Assembly (NCBI GenBank): GCA_963674545.2
Contig: CAXXFB010000001.1
Location: 1,178,001-1,242,000 of the forward strand
DNA: 64,000 nucleotides
From: JABGQS01 sp963674545
Lineage (GTDB): Bacteria; Bacillota; Clostridia; Christensenellales; SZUA-584
Direction of reading: 5' to 3'
The notes below the pieces were generated by a model. It worked only from the letters and a program-made list of their open reading frames with translations. It was not told the DNA's origin and made no database searches. Positions within the stretch are counted from its first letter, which is position 1. The number at the start of each line of letters is the position of its first letter. Both the position numbers and the translations under genes were made by a program. Shown here piece after piece: positions 8,763 through 17,970 of this stretch.

Positions 8763-9557
8763 TTATTCGCTGCCTTCAAAGTTGGAGTTTTCTCCGAGAC
8801 CCTCACTGCCCAAGCCTAAGTATCCTCCGTCTACAAACAGATCTGCCGCAGTTACGAAGCTTGAATCATCGCTGAGCATAAACAGAGCTGCAGAAGCGCA
8901 CTCTTCCGGCATACCAAGCCGGCGCAGCATATGAAACTTGCCCCACACTGGTTCCCATTTTTCTCTGTCAAAACCCGCTGCTTTGTCAACTTCTCTCGTC
9001 CATATCCATCCAAGGCTAAGACCGTTGACACGGATCTCCGGTGCAAGATCCAGCGCAGCGTTCCTGGTCAGCTGCGAAACAGCGCCTTTTGCGCAGTTAT
9101 ATGTCCAGCGCAGCGGCTGGGCTATATGAGCGGATATGCTAGAGATATTGACTATTGAGCCTTTGCCCCTCTTCTTCATCTCCGGAGCAACGTTTGCTAT
9201 CATCGTAGCATATGCGACCGGACCGCATTCCATCGTATGTATCCAATCTTCCCTGCTTGCGTCCATAGCTTTAGCCGTAAACGGAAATGCGTTGTTTACA
9301 AGGAAATCTACTCCGCCGTATTTGCTCACTGTCTCTTTTACTGTTGCTTTGCAGAACTCTTCGTCGCCCATGTCGCCCTGGAAAAACGATGCTTCATAGC
9401 CCATTTCACGCAGCTTCTTCTCTGTATCGAAACCCATATCACTTCTGCCGGTGAACAGAACCTTTACTCCCTCACTGCACAGCCTTTCGACACAGGCATA
9501 GCCTATTCCTGTCGAGCCGCCTGTAACAATAGCAACTTTTCCGTCAATTCCTCTCAT
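8763..9557 (-). CDS. Short-chain dehydrogenase/reductase in the rhamnose-type transporter operon
   Basis: A classical NAD(P)-dependent SDR of about 264 residues: TGGSTGIG nucleotide loop, VNNAF structural Asn, catalytic Ser in NISSIS and the Y-x3-K pair in TYNCAKGA. I choose the ATG 9555-9557 because GGAAGG lies 8 nt upstream; a GTG three codons earlier would overlap that site. It lies between the cyclase gene and rhaM. It could oxidise a sugar or polyol, but the substrate is unknown. Confidence 0.85.
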   Translation of the reverse strand: MRGIDGKVAIVTGGSTGIGYACVERLCSEGVKVLFTGRSDMGFDTEKKLREMGYEASFFQGDMGDEEFCKATVKETVSKYGGVDFLVNNAFPFTAKAMDASREDWIHTMECGPVAYATMIANVAPEMKKRGKGSIVNISSISAHIAQPLRWTYNCAKGAVSQLTRNAALDLAPEIRVNGLSLGWIWTREVDKAAGFDREKWEPVWGKFHMLRRLGMPEECASAALFMLSDDSSFVTAADLFVDGGYLGLGSEGLGENSNFEGSE

Positions 9558-9578
9558 AACTATCACCTTCCATTCAAA

Positions 9579-10229
9579 TTATAATAGATCGCCTTCTATA
9601 GCAATAGCACGCACGGGTGAGCCATCCGCACCGGCAAACTTTAACGGCAGCGCAATTAGTGTGCACTGCTCTGTCGATATCTCTTTTAAATTCACAAGCC
9701 CCTCCAGCACAATTATAGATGCTCCCAGCAGGCGCTTGTGTACATACTTCCATTCGTTACCGTTGGGGGTCGGCATATCCATACCAACAAGATTTATCTC
9801 CTTTTGTGCAAGATAATCTGCTAGCTCTACAGTAACATACGGAAAATCGGAAAAATATTCCGGCCCGGGCAAGGCTTTGTCCCATCCGGTATCCAGAAGT
9901 ATATTTGCTCCTTTTACTATTTTATCTTCATATGCTTTTAAATCGTCCGGAGTTATAGGTTCTTTTGGCGCCTTATACTTTAAATCTATCACAATCGCAG
10001 GGCCTACAAACCTCTCGGGTGGTATCTTGTCTACGCTCTGGCCTTCATAATAAAAGTGTCTCGGTGCATCAAGATGAGTACTCTGGTGTGTTGACATCGT
10101 TATACGGCTGAGGTTGTAGCCAAGGTCATCCAGTGAACAGTGCTGAACGATACCGAATTTTGGGTCCATAGGCATTGTCTTTATGCCTTCATACATTTCC
10201 ATAGACAAATCAATGACTTTATATCCCAT
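9579..10229 (-). CDS. Cyclase-family metal-dependent hydrolase (KynB-like)
   Basis: A 216-residue member of the cyclase/arylformamidase family. The metal-binding signature is seen as MSTHQSTHLDAPRHF (about residues 45-59), here with Gln-Ser where Gly-Thr is usual, and NLVGMDMPTP follows. The family hydrolyses formamides and lactones, so in a sugar operon lactone hydrolysis is possible; this is inference. It lies 21 bp upstream of the SDR gene. Confidence 0.75.
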   Translation of the reverse strand: MGYKVIDLSMEMYEGIKTMPMDPKFGIVQHCSLDDLGYNLSRITMSTHQSTHLDAPRHFYYEGQSVDKIPPERFVGPAIVIDLKYKAPKEPITPDDLKAYEDKIVKGANILLDTGWDKALPGPEYFSDFPYVTVELADYLAQKEINLVGMDMPTPNGNEWKYVHKRLLGASIIVLEGLVNLKEISTEQCTLIALPLKFAGADGSPVRAIAIEGDLL

Positions 10230-10317
10230 ATCATCACTTCTTTCAGTTTTAGTCTGGTATAATTCGCAACCGCCGCAAAGCTGCGACAGATCGTTTCAAT
10301 AATGCTTTTACAGGCAA

Positions 10318-10343
10318 GGGCACCTGCATAAATGCAGGCGCCC
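10318..10343 (-). promoter_or_regulatory. Strong intergenic hairpin after the binding-protein gene
   Basis: GGGC-a-CCTGCAT-aa-ATGCAGG-c-GCCC folds into an 11-bp stem with one mismatch and no following T run. It sits directly 3' of the abundant binding-protein gene, where such hairpins often protect the upstream mRNA and lower expression of the downstream genes. Confidence 0.5.
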
Positions 10344-10361
10344 GCCATAAGCCGTTTTCTT

Positions 10362-11504
10362 CTAGAACAGTGCAGCGTACTCTTCGATATTGCTCGGATC
10401 GTATGTCATAGGATCTTCAAGCGTGATGAGTATATTGTCCGCTCCGAATGTGTAGTCTCCGAGTTTTCCTGCTGAGAATGATGCTCCCTCAGCAATCTCG
10501 AATCCGTTCATTGCCATCTCGTAAGCCAGGTATGTAGCCAGGTAACCTTCATAAGGAGGATTCCAAAGCTGCATAGCTTCGCAGGTTCCATCGAGTATGA
10601 ACTCTTCCATTTCTGAAGGAAGTCCAAGACCTGTCAGTTTAACCTGGTCTGCGATACCCTTGTTCTGGATAACCTTTGCAGCAGCTGCAACACCAACTGT
10701 GGTTGGTGCAATAACTCCGCCGAGGTCCGGGTACTTCGTCAGGAGAGCTTCCATCTCAGTTGTAGATTTTTCAGGCTGGTCGTCGCCGTAAACTACTTCT
10801 ACAAGCGTCATGTTAGCGTAGTCTGCGTTGTTTGCAACTTCGTCTTCGATGTCAGCGATCCATACGTTCTGGTCAGGAGCATCTGTAGTAGCAGACAGTA
10901 TTGCGAATTCGCCTGCGCCGCCCATAAGCTCGCTAAGAAGCTTGATCTGCGCTTTTCCGACGTTAGCAAAGTTTGTCGGCAGTATTGCTCCGTCTCTTCT
11001 GTCTTCGCTGCCCGGGATGTCCTGATTGATGATTACTATCTTTGTGCCTGCTGCACGTGCATCATCAAATGTACCGTTAAGAGCGTCGTTGGAGTTTGCG
11101 GCGATGAATATTATGTCTGCGCCGTTCTGTACCGCAGCTTCGATATATTCTATCTGGCTTGTTGCTTCTGCAGTAGCCGGGCCGGTGAACAGGAATTCGA
11201 AGTTGTCTTCGCCGAGTTCTGCCATAGCGTCATAAAAACCTTTTTCGATAGCTTCGAAATACGGATTGCCGAGGTTTTTCGGTATGAACACCATGCTGAT
11301 CTTTTCAGCAGCCATGTCATCTCCGTCATCCATTGTATCGGAATCGTCCGCCATATCATCTCCGCTGTCATCGGCCATATCATCTCCGCTGTCATCGGCC
11401 ATGTCATCTCCGGTATCGGTCGTTGTATCCGCTTTGTCACATCCGACAAATACCATTGCTATTGCCAATACGAGGCAAAGCATCACTAATAGACTTTTTT
11501 TCAT
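10362..11504 (-). CDS. Sugar ABC transporter substrate-binding lipoprotein (RhaS-like)
   Basis: An extracytoplasmic sugar-binding lipoprotein of 380 residues. It has a signal peptide, a lipobox FVGC (Cys near residue 22) and an unusual acidic linker built from DDMADDSG repeats (about residues 33-62), followed by a periplasmic-binding-protein type I domain (IPKNLGNPYFEAIEKGF, then AANSNDALN). Gene order ATPase-permease-permease-binding protein and the nearby rhaM match RhaTPQS-type rhamnose importers. Substrate specificity is inferred. Confidence 0.85.
   Translation of the reverse strand: MKKSLLVMLCLVLAIAMVFVGCDKADTTTDTGDDMADDSGDDMADDSGDDMADDSDTMDDGDDMAAEKISMVFIPKNLGNPYFEAIEKGFYDAMAELGEDNFEFLFTGPATAEATSQIEYIEAAVQNGADIIFIAANSNDALNGTFDDARAAGTKIVIINQDIPGSEDRRDGAILPTNFANVGKAQIKLLSELMGGAGEFAILSATTDAPDQNVWIADIEDEVANNADYANMTLVEVVYGDDQPEKSTTEMEALLTKYPDLGGVIAPTTVGVAAAAKVIQNKGIADQVKLTGLGLPSEMEEFILDGTCEAMQLWNPPYEGYLATYLAYEMAMNGFEIAEGASFSAGKLGDYTFGADNILITLEDPMTYDPSNIEEYAALF
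11351..11419 (-). repeat. 24-bp tandem repeat encoding an acidic linker
   Basis: A 24-bp unit is present in two exact copies (11351-11374 and 11375-11398) and a third diverged partial copy. It encodes the DDMADDSG repeats between the lipid anchor and the binding domain. In-frame units could vary in number by slippage without breaking the gene. Confidence 0.85.
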
Positions 11505-11561
11505 AATTTTCCTCCTACTTATTTTTTATCAATGCTTTAGCACTGAAATCAATTCTTTTGC

Positions 11562-12548
11562 TTATCCCTTCTTTTCTCTGTAATAATTCATTATGTTCGG
11601 AACTATTATGGATATCAGCAGCAGCATACCCATTATGAACATCTGGGCGTTTGCCGTAACGTTTGCAACCAGCAGTCCTGTCTTTAGTATGATTATTATT
11701 ATTACAGCAAGGAACGTGCCTATAACGCTGCCTCTTCCTCCTGTTATCTCTGTGCCGCCAAGCAGCACCATCGTTACTATCTCCAGCTCACCACCGGTCG
11801 CCATATCCCACCTAACGAGCAGCAGCCTTGACATTGTCAGCATTCCGGCAATCGAACATATGAAACCGGATATAACAAATAATATGAATTTTACGTGTTT
11901 TGTTTTGATTCCGCTGAAGATAGCAGCTCTTTCATTGAAGCCTATTGCATAAACGCTTCTGCCGAACCTTGTCCTGTGCAGCACGAAATAGAATATGACC
12001 GCAAATATAATGAACAACAGCAGCGTCACCCCAAAGGTTGCGTTTTCTCCTTTGAATATCGGAACTTTCTCGATACTGTTGAACCATTCCGGAAAGCTGC
12101 CAAGGCTCTTGTCACCGATAAATATCTGCGAAAGTCCTCTATATGCGTTAAGAGTCCCTATCGTCACTATCAGCGCCGGAAGCTTCAGGTAAGCTATCAG
12201 CACTCCGTTGAAAGCGCCGAGCGCCATACCTATTAGCACGCCCATACCTATAGCCCATCCAAGAGGCATGCCTGCCGTATACATCATCGCAACAAACGTG
12301 TTGAGGCACACCATAATAGCCGGCACGGAGAGGTCTATCATGCCTGCAATGACTATCATCGTCATGGAAAGGGCAATCATGCCATATTCAACATATCTGG
12401 TTGCACTCTTCAAGATGTATCCCAGATCCCTAAAGCTTGAGGAGAGTGACATACTTATAACAAGTACGACGATAAGCAGCGCTAATGTAAATACCTCACG
12501 GCGTTTAAACAGACGCCATATTTTTTGTCCGGTTACGCTTTTTCCCAT
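11562..12548 (-). CDS. Sugar ABC transporter permease (second of pair)
   Basis: A 328-residue inner-membrane permease of the ribose/rhamnose type with about ten hydrophobic helices and the conserved GGTEITGGRGSVIGTFLA loop near the C-terminus that contacts the ATPase. It overlaps the end of the preceding permease gene by 16 bp, so translation is coupled. It ends about 57 bp before the binding-protein gene. Confidence 0.88.
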   Translation of the reverse strand: MGKSVTGQKIWRLFKRREVFTLALLIVVLVISMSLSSSFRDLGYILKSATRYVEYGMIALSMTMIVIAGMIDLSVPAIMVCLNTFVAMMYTAGMPLGWAIGMGVLIGMALGAFNGVLIAYLKLPALIVTIGTLNAYRGLSQIFIGDKSLGSFPEWFNSIEKVPIFKGENATFGVTLLLFIIFAVIFYFVLHRTRFGRSVYAIGFNERAAIFSGIKTKHVKFILFVISGFICSIAGMLTMSRLLLVRWDMATGGELEIVTMVLLGGTEITGGRGSVIGTFLAVIIIIILKTGLLVANVTANAQMFIMGMLLLISIIVPNIMNYYREKKG

Positions 12549-13564
12549 TGCACTGTTCCCCCTTTTGCTTTTATTCTTCTTTTTTCAAGCACTATCTGTA
12601 CCACTCTGTCTATAACCAGTGCTATAACAATTATTATGCCGTATGAGAATTTCTGTACTGTTCCGGCAACGCCCACCATGGCAAGCATAGTGTTGACGCT
12701 GCCCAGAAGCAGGCATCCGAGGAACGTACCTCCGACTGTACCAGAACCGCCGCTGACGCTTACACCGCCTATTATCGTTGCTGAGATAACCATAAACTCA
12801 AGTCCGTAACCTGTATTTGACGGATTTATATATCCGTACCTGGACGCATACATCATAGCAGCTATGCCTGCAAGCATACCGGTTATCGAATAGATATAGA
12901 GCTCTGTCTTTTTGCATTTTATACCACGAAGATATGCGGCTTCTCTGTTTGAGCCGATAGCATAAACTTCCCTGCCGAAATGCGTAAACCGCATGATAAG
13001 CCAGAATATGACCGCTATGCCCACAGCGATTAATACCATCCATGGGATTAGCAGATTTCCAAAGCTGATACCGTTCGTTACTGCGTTGCTTATCCCTTCG
13101 GGAAGCTCATAACCCGTGACCTGTGTACCGTTCGATATTATGTAAGTCAAGCCACGGTAAACGTTCATCGTGCCGAGCGTAACAATGATAGCCGGTATCT
13201 TCATGTACGCTATGATCGCACCGTTGAGTGCCCCGCATAATAGCCCTATAGCCATAGAAACTATGATGCCCAGCCAAAGCGGTGTTCCGAGGTCACGGAA
13301 CATAACTCCTGCAACCATCGCCGAAAGCCCAACTGTCGAACCTACCGAAAGGTCTATGCCCTTCGTTATTACTACCATCATCATGCCCATGGAAACAGTG
13401 AGTATCAGAGGCATCCACATGATTACACTGTTGATTACTTCAGGCAGCCTGTCAGAGCCAAAAAGCTCCGGCTTGACTATAGCCGATGCACCGAAGATGA
13501 GACCGATTATGATTACGGTAACAATGTTTTTAATATTTCTGCCAAAGAAACCTGTCGTTCTCAT
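12533..13564 (-). CDS. Sugar ABC transporter permease (first of pair)
   Basis: A 343-residue permease of the same family; GIDLSVGSTVGLSAM and the late GGVSVSGGSGTVGGTFLG loop are typical. Its ATG overlaps the ATPase stop in an ATGA junction, which indicates translational coupling. With the next gene it probably forms a heterodimeric channel. Confidence 0.88.
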   Translation of the reverse strand: MRTTGFFGRNIKNIVTVIIIGLIFGASAIVKPELFGSDRLPEVINSVIMWMPLILTVSMGMMMVVITKGIDLSVGSTVGLSAMVAGVMFRDLGTPLWLGIIVSMAIGLLCGALNGAIIAYMKIPAIIVTLGTMNVYRGLTYIISNGTQVTGYELPEGISNAVTNGISFGNLLIPWMVLIAVGIAVIFWLIMRFTHFGREVYAIGSNREAAYLRGIKCKKTELYIYSITGMLAGIAAMMYASRYGYINPSNTGYGLEFMVISATIIGGVSVSGGSGTVGGTFLGCLLLGSVNTMLAMVGVAGTVQKFSYGIIIVIALVIDRVVQIVLEKRRIKAKGGTVQWEKA

Positions 13565-15084
13565 AACGCTACCTCCTCATTCGAATTTCCAGCTGAACCC
13601 TGAGTAGCCGCGCTCATTATCCTTGCTGCACTCAGTTCATCCCTGTCAAGCTCTGCTGTTACCCTTCCTTCGCACATTACATATACTCTGTCACTAAGCT
13701 GCAATATCTCTTCCATCTCTGATGAAACCATCAATATCGCTTTACCCTGTTTTGCAAGGTCTGATATAAGCCTGTACACTTCTACTTTTGCACCGACGTC
13801 GATACCACGTGTTGGTTCGTCGAGTATCAGAATGTCCGGTTCGGTCATCAGCCATTTTGAAAGAACGACCTTTTGCTGGTTACCGCCGGAGAGTTCTTTT
13901 ACAGTCTGATCCGTTTCCCTCAGTTTTATGTTGAGATCATCTATATACTGATTTACATACTCTTTCTCTTTCTTTGTGTTCACAAGAACCTTTTTACTTA
14001 GTTGCTTGAGTATAGCCATAGTCATGTTGGTTGAAACCGCAAGCTCCAATATCAGCCCTGTCCTTGCCCTGTCTTCAGGCACCATCGCAATACCCATCTT
14101 GAGCGCATCTGCGACACTGTGTATGTGTACGTATTCTCCCTTTACTTTTATCTTCCCGGCATGCGTAGGTTCTGCTCCGAAAATTGCCGAGGACACTTCA
14201 GACCTTCCCGCACCGACTAGTCCGGCCATTCCTACTATCTCGCCACTGCGGACCTTTATGTCGATGTTATAATACTGCTCTGGCATCGTAAGCCCTTCAG
14301 TTTCAAGCATCACCTCGCCTATGTCAGCCCCTTCTTTTACGATAAGCTCTTTAAACGTACGCCCGACCATCATCTTCACAAGATCGTCCCTCGTAACGTC
14401 CTTGGTCTTTCTATCGCCTACGAGTTCTCCGTCGCGCAGGACTGTGACTCTATCAGATATCTCCAATATCTCCTCCAGCCTGTGTCCTATGAATATTATG
14501 GCTTTACCCTGCTGCTTGAGCGCATTTATTATACTGAACAGCTTGACAACCTCGCCCTGTGAGAGCGCTGCCGTAGGCTCGTCCATTATGATTACTTTTG
14601 CGTTCTGTGACAGCGCCGCAGTAATCTCTATCATCTGCTGGTCGGCTATCGACATCCCACGAACGGGAGCTCTTGCGCCCATCTTTACGCCCAGAGTCTT
14701 TAAGTTCTTGTCCGTTTCTTTGTAAAGGTCTCTCCACTTTATGCGGAAAGTGCTTTTGTCCCTGGTGTGACCAAGAAACACATTCTCGGTAACGTTAAGA
14801 TCCTGGAAAGTCAGCGGCTCCTGATAGATCATCGCTATCCCTGCGTCCCTTGCGTCATGCGGCGATTTGAAATGAACCTTCTTGTCGTCCACATACACCT
14901 CGCCCCCGGTCGGCTCATGGACACCGCTGATGATTTTGACCAGTGTCGATTTACCGGCGCCGTTCTCTCCTACGATAGCGTGTACTTCACCGGCATAGAC
15001 ATCAAAGTCAACGTTATTTAAAACAACGACTCCGCTGAATGCCTTGCCAATTTTTTTCACGCTTATTATCGGCTTTTTATCCAT
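13561..15084 (-). CDS. Sugar ABC transporter ATP-binding protein (RhaT/RbsA-like)
   Basis: A double-cassette ATPase of about 507 residues. The first cassette has Walker A GENGAGKST, Walker B IIMDEPTAAL and a degenerate signature (MSIADQQM). The second has a degenerate Walker A (GLVGAGRSE), the canonical LSGGNQQK signature and ILDEPTRGID. Such asymmetry is normal for carbohydrate-uptake ATPases. I prefer the second ATG (15084), 6 nt from GAGAGG, over the first at 15090. It is the first transporter gene of the operon. Confidence 0.9.
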   Translation of the reverse strand: MDKKPIISVKKIGKAFSGVVVLNNVDFDVYAGEVHAIVGENGAGKSTLVKIISGVHEPTGGEVYVDDKKVHFKSPHDARDAGIAMIYQEPLTFQDLNVTENVFLGHTRDKSTFRIKWRDLYKETDKNLKTLGVKMGARAPVRGMSIADQQMIEITAALSQNAKVIIMDEPTAALSQGEVVKLFSIINALKQQGKAIIFIGHRLEEILEISDRVTVLRDGELVGDRKTKDVTRDDLVKMMVGRTFKELIVKEGADIGEVMLETEGLTMPEQYYNIDIKVRSGEIVGMAGLVGAGRSEVSSAIFGAEPTHAGKIKVKGEYVHIHSVADALKMGIAMVPEDRARTGLILELAVSTNMTMAILKQLSKKVLVNTKKEKEYVNQYIDDLNIKLRETDQTVKELSGGNQQKVVLSKWLMTEPDILILDEPTRGIDVGAKVEVYRLISDLAKQGKAILMVSSEMEEILQLSDRVYVMCEGRVTAELDRDELSAARIMSAATQGSAGNSNEEVAL

Positions 15085-15175
15085 GCTCATCCTCTCCTTA
15101 TGCAGAATTTCATTATCCTTGCTTTTTGCTTATATAATTTAGAACTTTGTAACTGAAACAGAACTCCCCGGCTTG

Positions 15176-15901
15176 TCAAACAGCGAGGTTCCCGCTTATG
15201 TCTATGCACGTTCCCGTCATATGCCTTGCATGGTCGCTTGCCAGGAACAGTACAGTATCGGATACCTCTCTGATCGTCTCACTCCTATTCAAATCAAGAA
15301 CGTTGTCATCGGTGTTGTTTGTTCGTGTCTTTTCTACTTTTGCTGACACGCCCTTAACGGTTATCCCGAACTTGGCTGCTCTTTTCGCAAGGGTTTTAGT
15401 AAGATATACAAGCCCTGCTTTCAAAGCCGAATACCCGTCTGAGTCTGCAGTCCAGCCGCCCGGCTCGCTTTCCTGCGGTACGACGCTTATGATAGTCCCG
15501 CTGTGCTGCTTCTTCATCATACCAAGTGCTTCTTTTGAAAAGAGGAAGGCACCTTTGAGTCCTGCATTCATAGTAAAATCAAATGACTCAATATCGTCTA
15601 CCGACTCTTGCACCTCTAGATCCATACAGTTTATAATCACATCCAACCTTCCGGCTTTTTCCCTGATGATCTCAAAAACAGTTCTTACCTCACGCTCTTC
15701 TTCGAAATCTGCTTTTACCGGTATGCATTCACAACCATTCTTTGCAGCTACCCTTAATGCTTGGTCGTTCACACTTTCAAAATCCGTATCTACAAAAAAG
15801 ATGCTCTTTGCTCCGTTCTGGGCAAAAAGGTCAGCACAATAGGCGCCTATTCCCTGCGACGCACCCGTTATAAGAATCACCTTGTTGTACATCAAACTCA
15901 C
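15176..15901 (-). CDS. Divergent short-chain dehydrogenase/reductase
   Basis: An SDR of 241 residues with TGASQGIG nucleotide loop and the catalytic Y-x3-K in GYSALKAG, but NCMD stands where NNAG is expected. It resembles the SDR at 21.4-22.1 kb along its whole length (both have MTG-CID near the C-terminus), so they look like paralogues. A GTG start is chosen because GGGAGG lies 10 nt upstream. It probably leads the rhamnose-type transporter operon, and TTTCGT motifs precede it. Confidence 0.78.
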   Translation of the reverse strand: MSLMYNKVILITGASQGIGAYCADLFAQNGAKSIFFVDTDFESVNDQALRVAAKNGCECIPVKADFEEEREVRTVFEIIREKAGRLDVIINCMDLEVQESVDDIESFDFTMNAGLKGAFLFSKEALGMMKKQHSGTIISVVPQESEPGGWTADSDGYSALKAGLVYLTKTLAKRAAKFGITVKGVSAKVEKTRTNNTDDNVLDLNRSETIREVSDTVLFLASDHARHMTGTCIDISGNLAV

Positions 15902-15942
15902 TTAGGATTAGCCTCCCGTATCAATAAATGGGCTTTTTCTTC

Positions 15943-16008
15943 TTTTCGTAATTTCGTTTCATAATTATTATGCCTGTTTCCTATATATTCTACTTTCGTT
16001 TCGTAATT
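15943..16008. promoter_or_regulatory. DeoR-type operator candidates upstream of the first SDR gene
   Basis: Two blocks, 15943-15962 and 15993-16008, each combine TTTCGTAATT and TTTCGTTTC. DeoR/GlpR-family repressors often bind repeated TTTCG units. The rest of the 330-bp gap (15902-16232) is AT-rich, with a further CCTTTCGTAC near 16055 and a terminator at its right end. Regulation is inferred. Confidence 0.45.
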
Positions 16009-16148
16009 CCTGCTTTTATTTTAAAATACTTTTTTGATATACATACCTTTTTTGGCCTTTCGTACTATAAACGGATAAATGTTAATTGGATGCTGATCTG
16101 AGTCAGTCAACCGTATCTGAACTTTTTATGCTGTAAAGTAGTTTATAC

Positions 16149-16191
16149 GCAAATAAAAACAGACACTGGCTGAATTATGTATAAGCCAATG
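16149..16191 (-). terminator. Terminator after cutC
   Basis: Read on the minus strand CATTGGCT and AGCCAGTG pair across a 12-nt loop and are followed by TCTGTTTTTATTT. It ends the long SDR-DeoR-ABC-CutC transcription unit. Confidence 0.7.
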
Positions 16192-16232
16192 CCCGTCATC
16201 AGTATATTAGTTGTTGCTTTTATTTGTTCTTC

Positions 16233-16982
16233 TTATATTGAATCAAGTTTTTCGGATACTTTTCTAATCGTCTGCCGGTCCGTAAGCTCATACCTGTCTT
16301 CCGGCGGCCAAAGCGCAGCCCCGTAATATATATTAGGATTTGCCCTTGTAGAAGTATCGCTTCTGCTGGTGAAAGACGCCATGTGTATCTGATTGCACCC
16401 GGTCTTGCTTATAACATCTAAAACGTTGTGCGGCGAGCCACCTCCCGGCAATATTTCTATGCGGCCAACGGCGTAATGCTGGAGGTCTTTCAGCATATCC
16501 ATACCCTCATATAACGTGTTCCGCTGCCCTGTTGTGAGCACACGTTTAACGCCAAGGTCAATCAGTTTATCTAAAACGCTCATAGGGTCGGGAACGACGT
16601 CAAATGCCCTGTGAAAAACGACATCCCTGTCCCCAGCCAGCTTTATTATCCTCCCGCACCTTTCTTCGTCAAGTGTACCGTCCTCGTTGAGTATACCAAA
16701 AACAATGCCGTCCGCTCCTAGCTTTACAGCCGTCTGCGTGTCATACTCCATTACTTCCATTTCCCTGTCGGTATAGCAAAAGCCCCCGCCTCTCGGTCTT
16801 ATCATTACCATCACAGGTATATCTAGTATCTCTTTTGCCTTTTTTATAGAACCTGCTGTTGGGGTTAGCCCTCCGAAAAACATATTTGAATTCAGCTCTA
16901 CCCTGTCAGCTCCGCCGAGCTGCGCTTCTACCGCATCATCAACCGAACCGCAGCAAACCTCAAGTAAATACTCCCTTGCCAA
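16233..16982 (-). CDS. cutC: CutC family protein
   Basis: A 249-residue TIM-barrel protein of the CutC family: YLLEVCCGSVDDAV at the N-terminus, GADRVELNSNM, MIRPRGGGFCYT and ILPGGGSPHNV are all hallmarks. CutC was named for copper homeostasis, but its biochemical role remains uncertain; in Firmicutes it is often found in carbohydrate operons, as here. A TTG start is used, with AGGTGA 6 nt upstream. It follows the second ABC transporter. Confidence 0.88.
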   Translation of the reverse strand: MAREYLLEVCCGSVDDAVEAQLGGADRVELNSNMFFGGLTPTAGSIKKAKEILDIPVMVMIRPRGGGFCYTDREMEVMEYDTQTAVKLGADGIVFGILNEDGTLDEERCGRIIKLAGDRDVVFHRAFDVVPDPMSVLDKLIDLGVKRVLTTGQRNTLYEGMDMLKDLQHYAVGRIEILPGGGSPHNVLDVISKTGCNQIHMASFTSRSDTSTRANPNIYYGAALWPPEDRYELTDRQTIRKVSEKLDSI

Positions 16983-17007
16983 TGTAAGTCACCTCTCGTC
17001 AATTTCG

Positions 17008-17970
17008 TTATTCATATTTTCCGTATGCTTCAATGAAGCTGTCTACATTCTCTGCTGTTATAAGTTTTGGCGTTATCTTTACTTCTTTTAATATATCGCT
17101 GCCCTTCATATATTGAACCGCCATAGACACGGCCATTGCTCCCATTAAAAACGGCTGCTGGTCAACATCTGCTTTTAGATTAGTTCCTTTCTTTATCTCC
17201 TCACATGCTGCAATATTACCGTCGTAACCTACAATAATAGTCTGTGCGTGAGACTGTTCGACTGCCTGAAGAGCTCCCAGCGCCATATCATCGCATTCTG
17301 CAAACACTGCAGTAAGGTCTGGATAGGTTTGCAGAAAGTCCTCCATCACCGTCATCGCCTTGTCACGAAGCGAATCCGCCGGCCTTCCGAGGACAACATT
17401 TATTCCTTCTTCCTGCATAACGTCTATAAACCCACGATGCCGCTCTCTGGCGTTTTCCGCTCCCAGCTGCGCTTCTATCGTTGCTACTGTCGGCTTCTCT
17501 ATGCCGTTCTCTTCAAAATACTCCGCCAGCCATGTTCCCGCAATACGCCCTCCGGTGTAATTATCGGTTATAATAAGCGACTCATATTCAACATCCGGGT
17601 CGTTTATGCCTATATCAACTATTATGACTGGTATATCCGCCTTGTTCGCAAGCTTTATAGCAGGCGCCAGCGAAACGCTGTCATACGGCGTGACCAGTAT
17701 TACATCTACCTGCTGTTCTATAAGATCTTCGATATCTGCAGTCTGTTTTGCTGTATCGCTTCCGGCATCCCTGACTTCAAGAGCGACACCGAGTTCATCC
17801 GCCTTCTTTTTCATCGCTGTTGTAACACTTATCCAGAAAGAGTTCTGCAGCGACGGCGTTGAATATCCGAAAACAAAATTTTCATCTTTCTGCTGCTTTT
17901 CACACCCCAGCCCTGGCAAAACGAGCATAACGCATAAAAGGACCAATACAATTCTGAATGATTTTTTCAT
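17008..17970 (-). CDS. Sugar ABC transporter substrate-binding lipoprotein (RbsB-like)
   Basis: A 320-residue lipoprotein with a signal peptide and lipobox PGLGC (Cys near residue 23). The periplasmic-binding type I fold is seen in NSFWISVTTAMKKKADELGV, LIEQQVDVILVTPYDS and DDMALGALQAVEQ. It overlaps the permease stop by an ATGA junction. It lacks the acidic repeats of the binding protein in the other operon. The substrate is unknown, perhaps a pentose or polyol. Confidence 0.85.
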   Translation of the reverse strand: MKKSFRIVLVLLCVMLVLPGLGCEKQQKDENFVFGYSTPSLQNSFWISVTTAMKKKADELGVALEVRDAGSDTAKQTADIEDLIEQQVDVILVTPYDSVSLAPAIKLANKADIPVIIVDIGINDPDVEYESLIITDNYTGGRIAGTWLAEYFEENGIEKPTVATIEAQLGAENARERHRGFIDVMQEEGINVVLGRPADSLRDKAMTVMEDFLQTYPDLTAVFAECDDMALGALQAVEQSHAQTIIVGYDGNIAACEEIKKGTNLKADVDQQPFLMGAMAVSMAVQYMKGSDILKEVKITPKLITAENVDSFIEAYGKYE

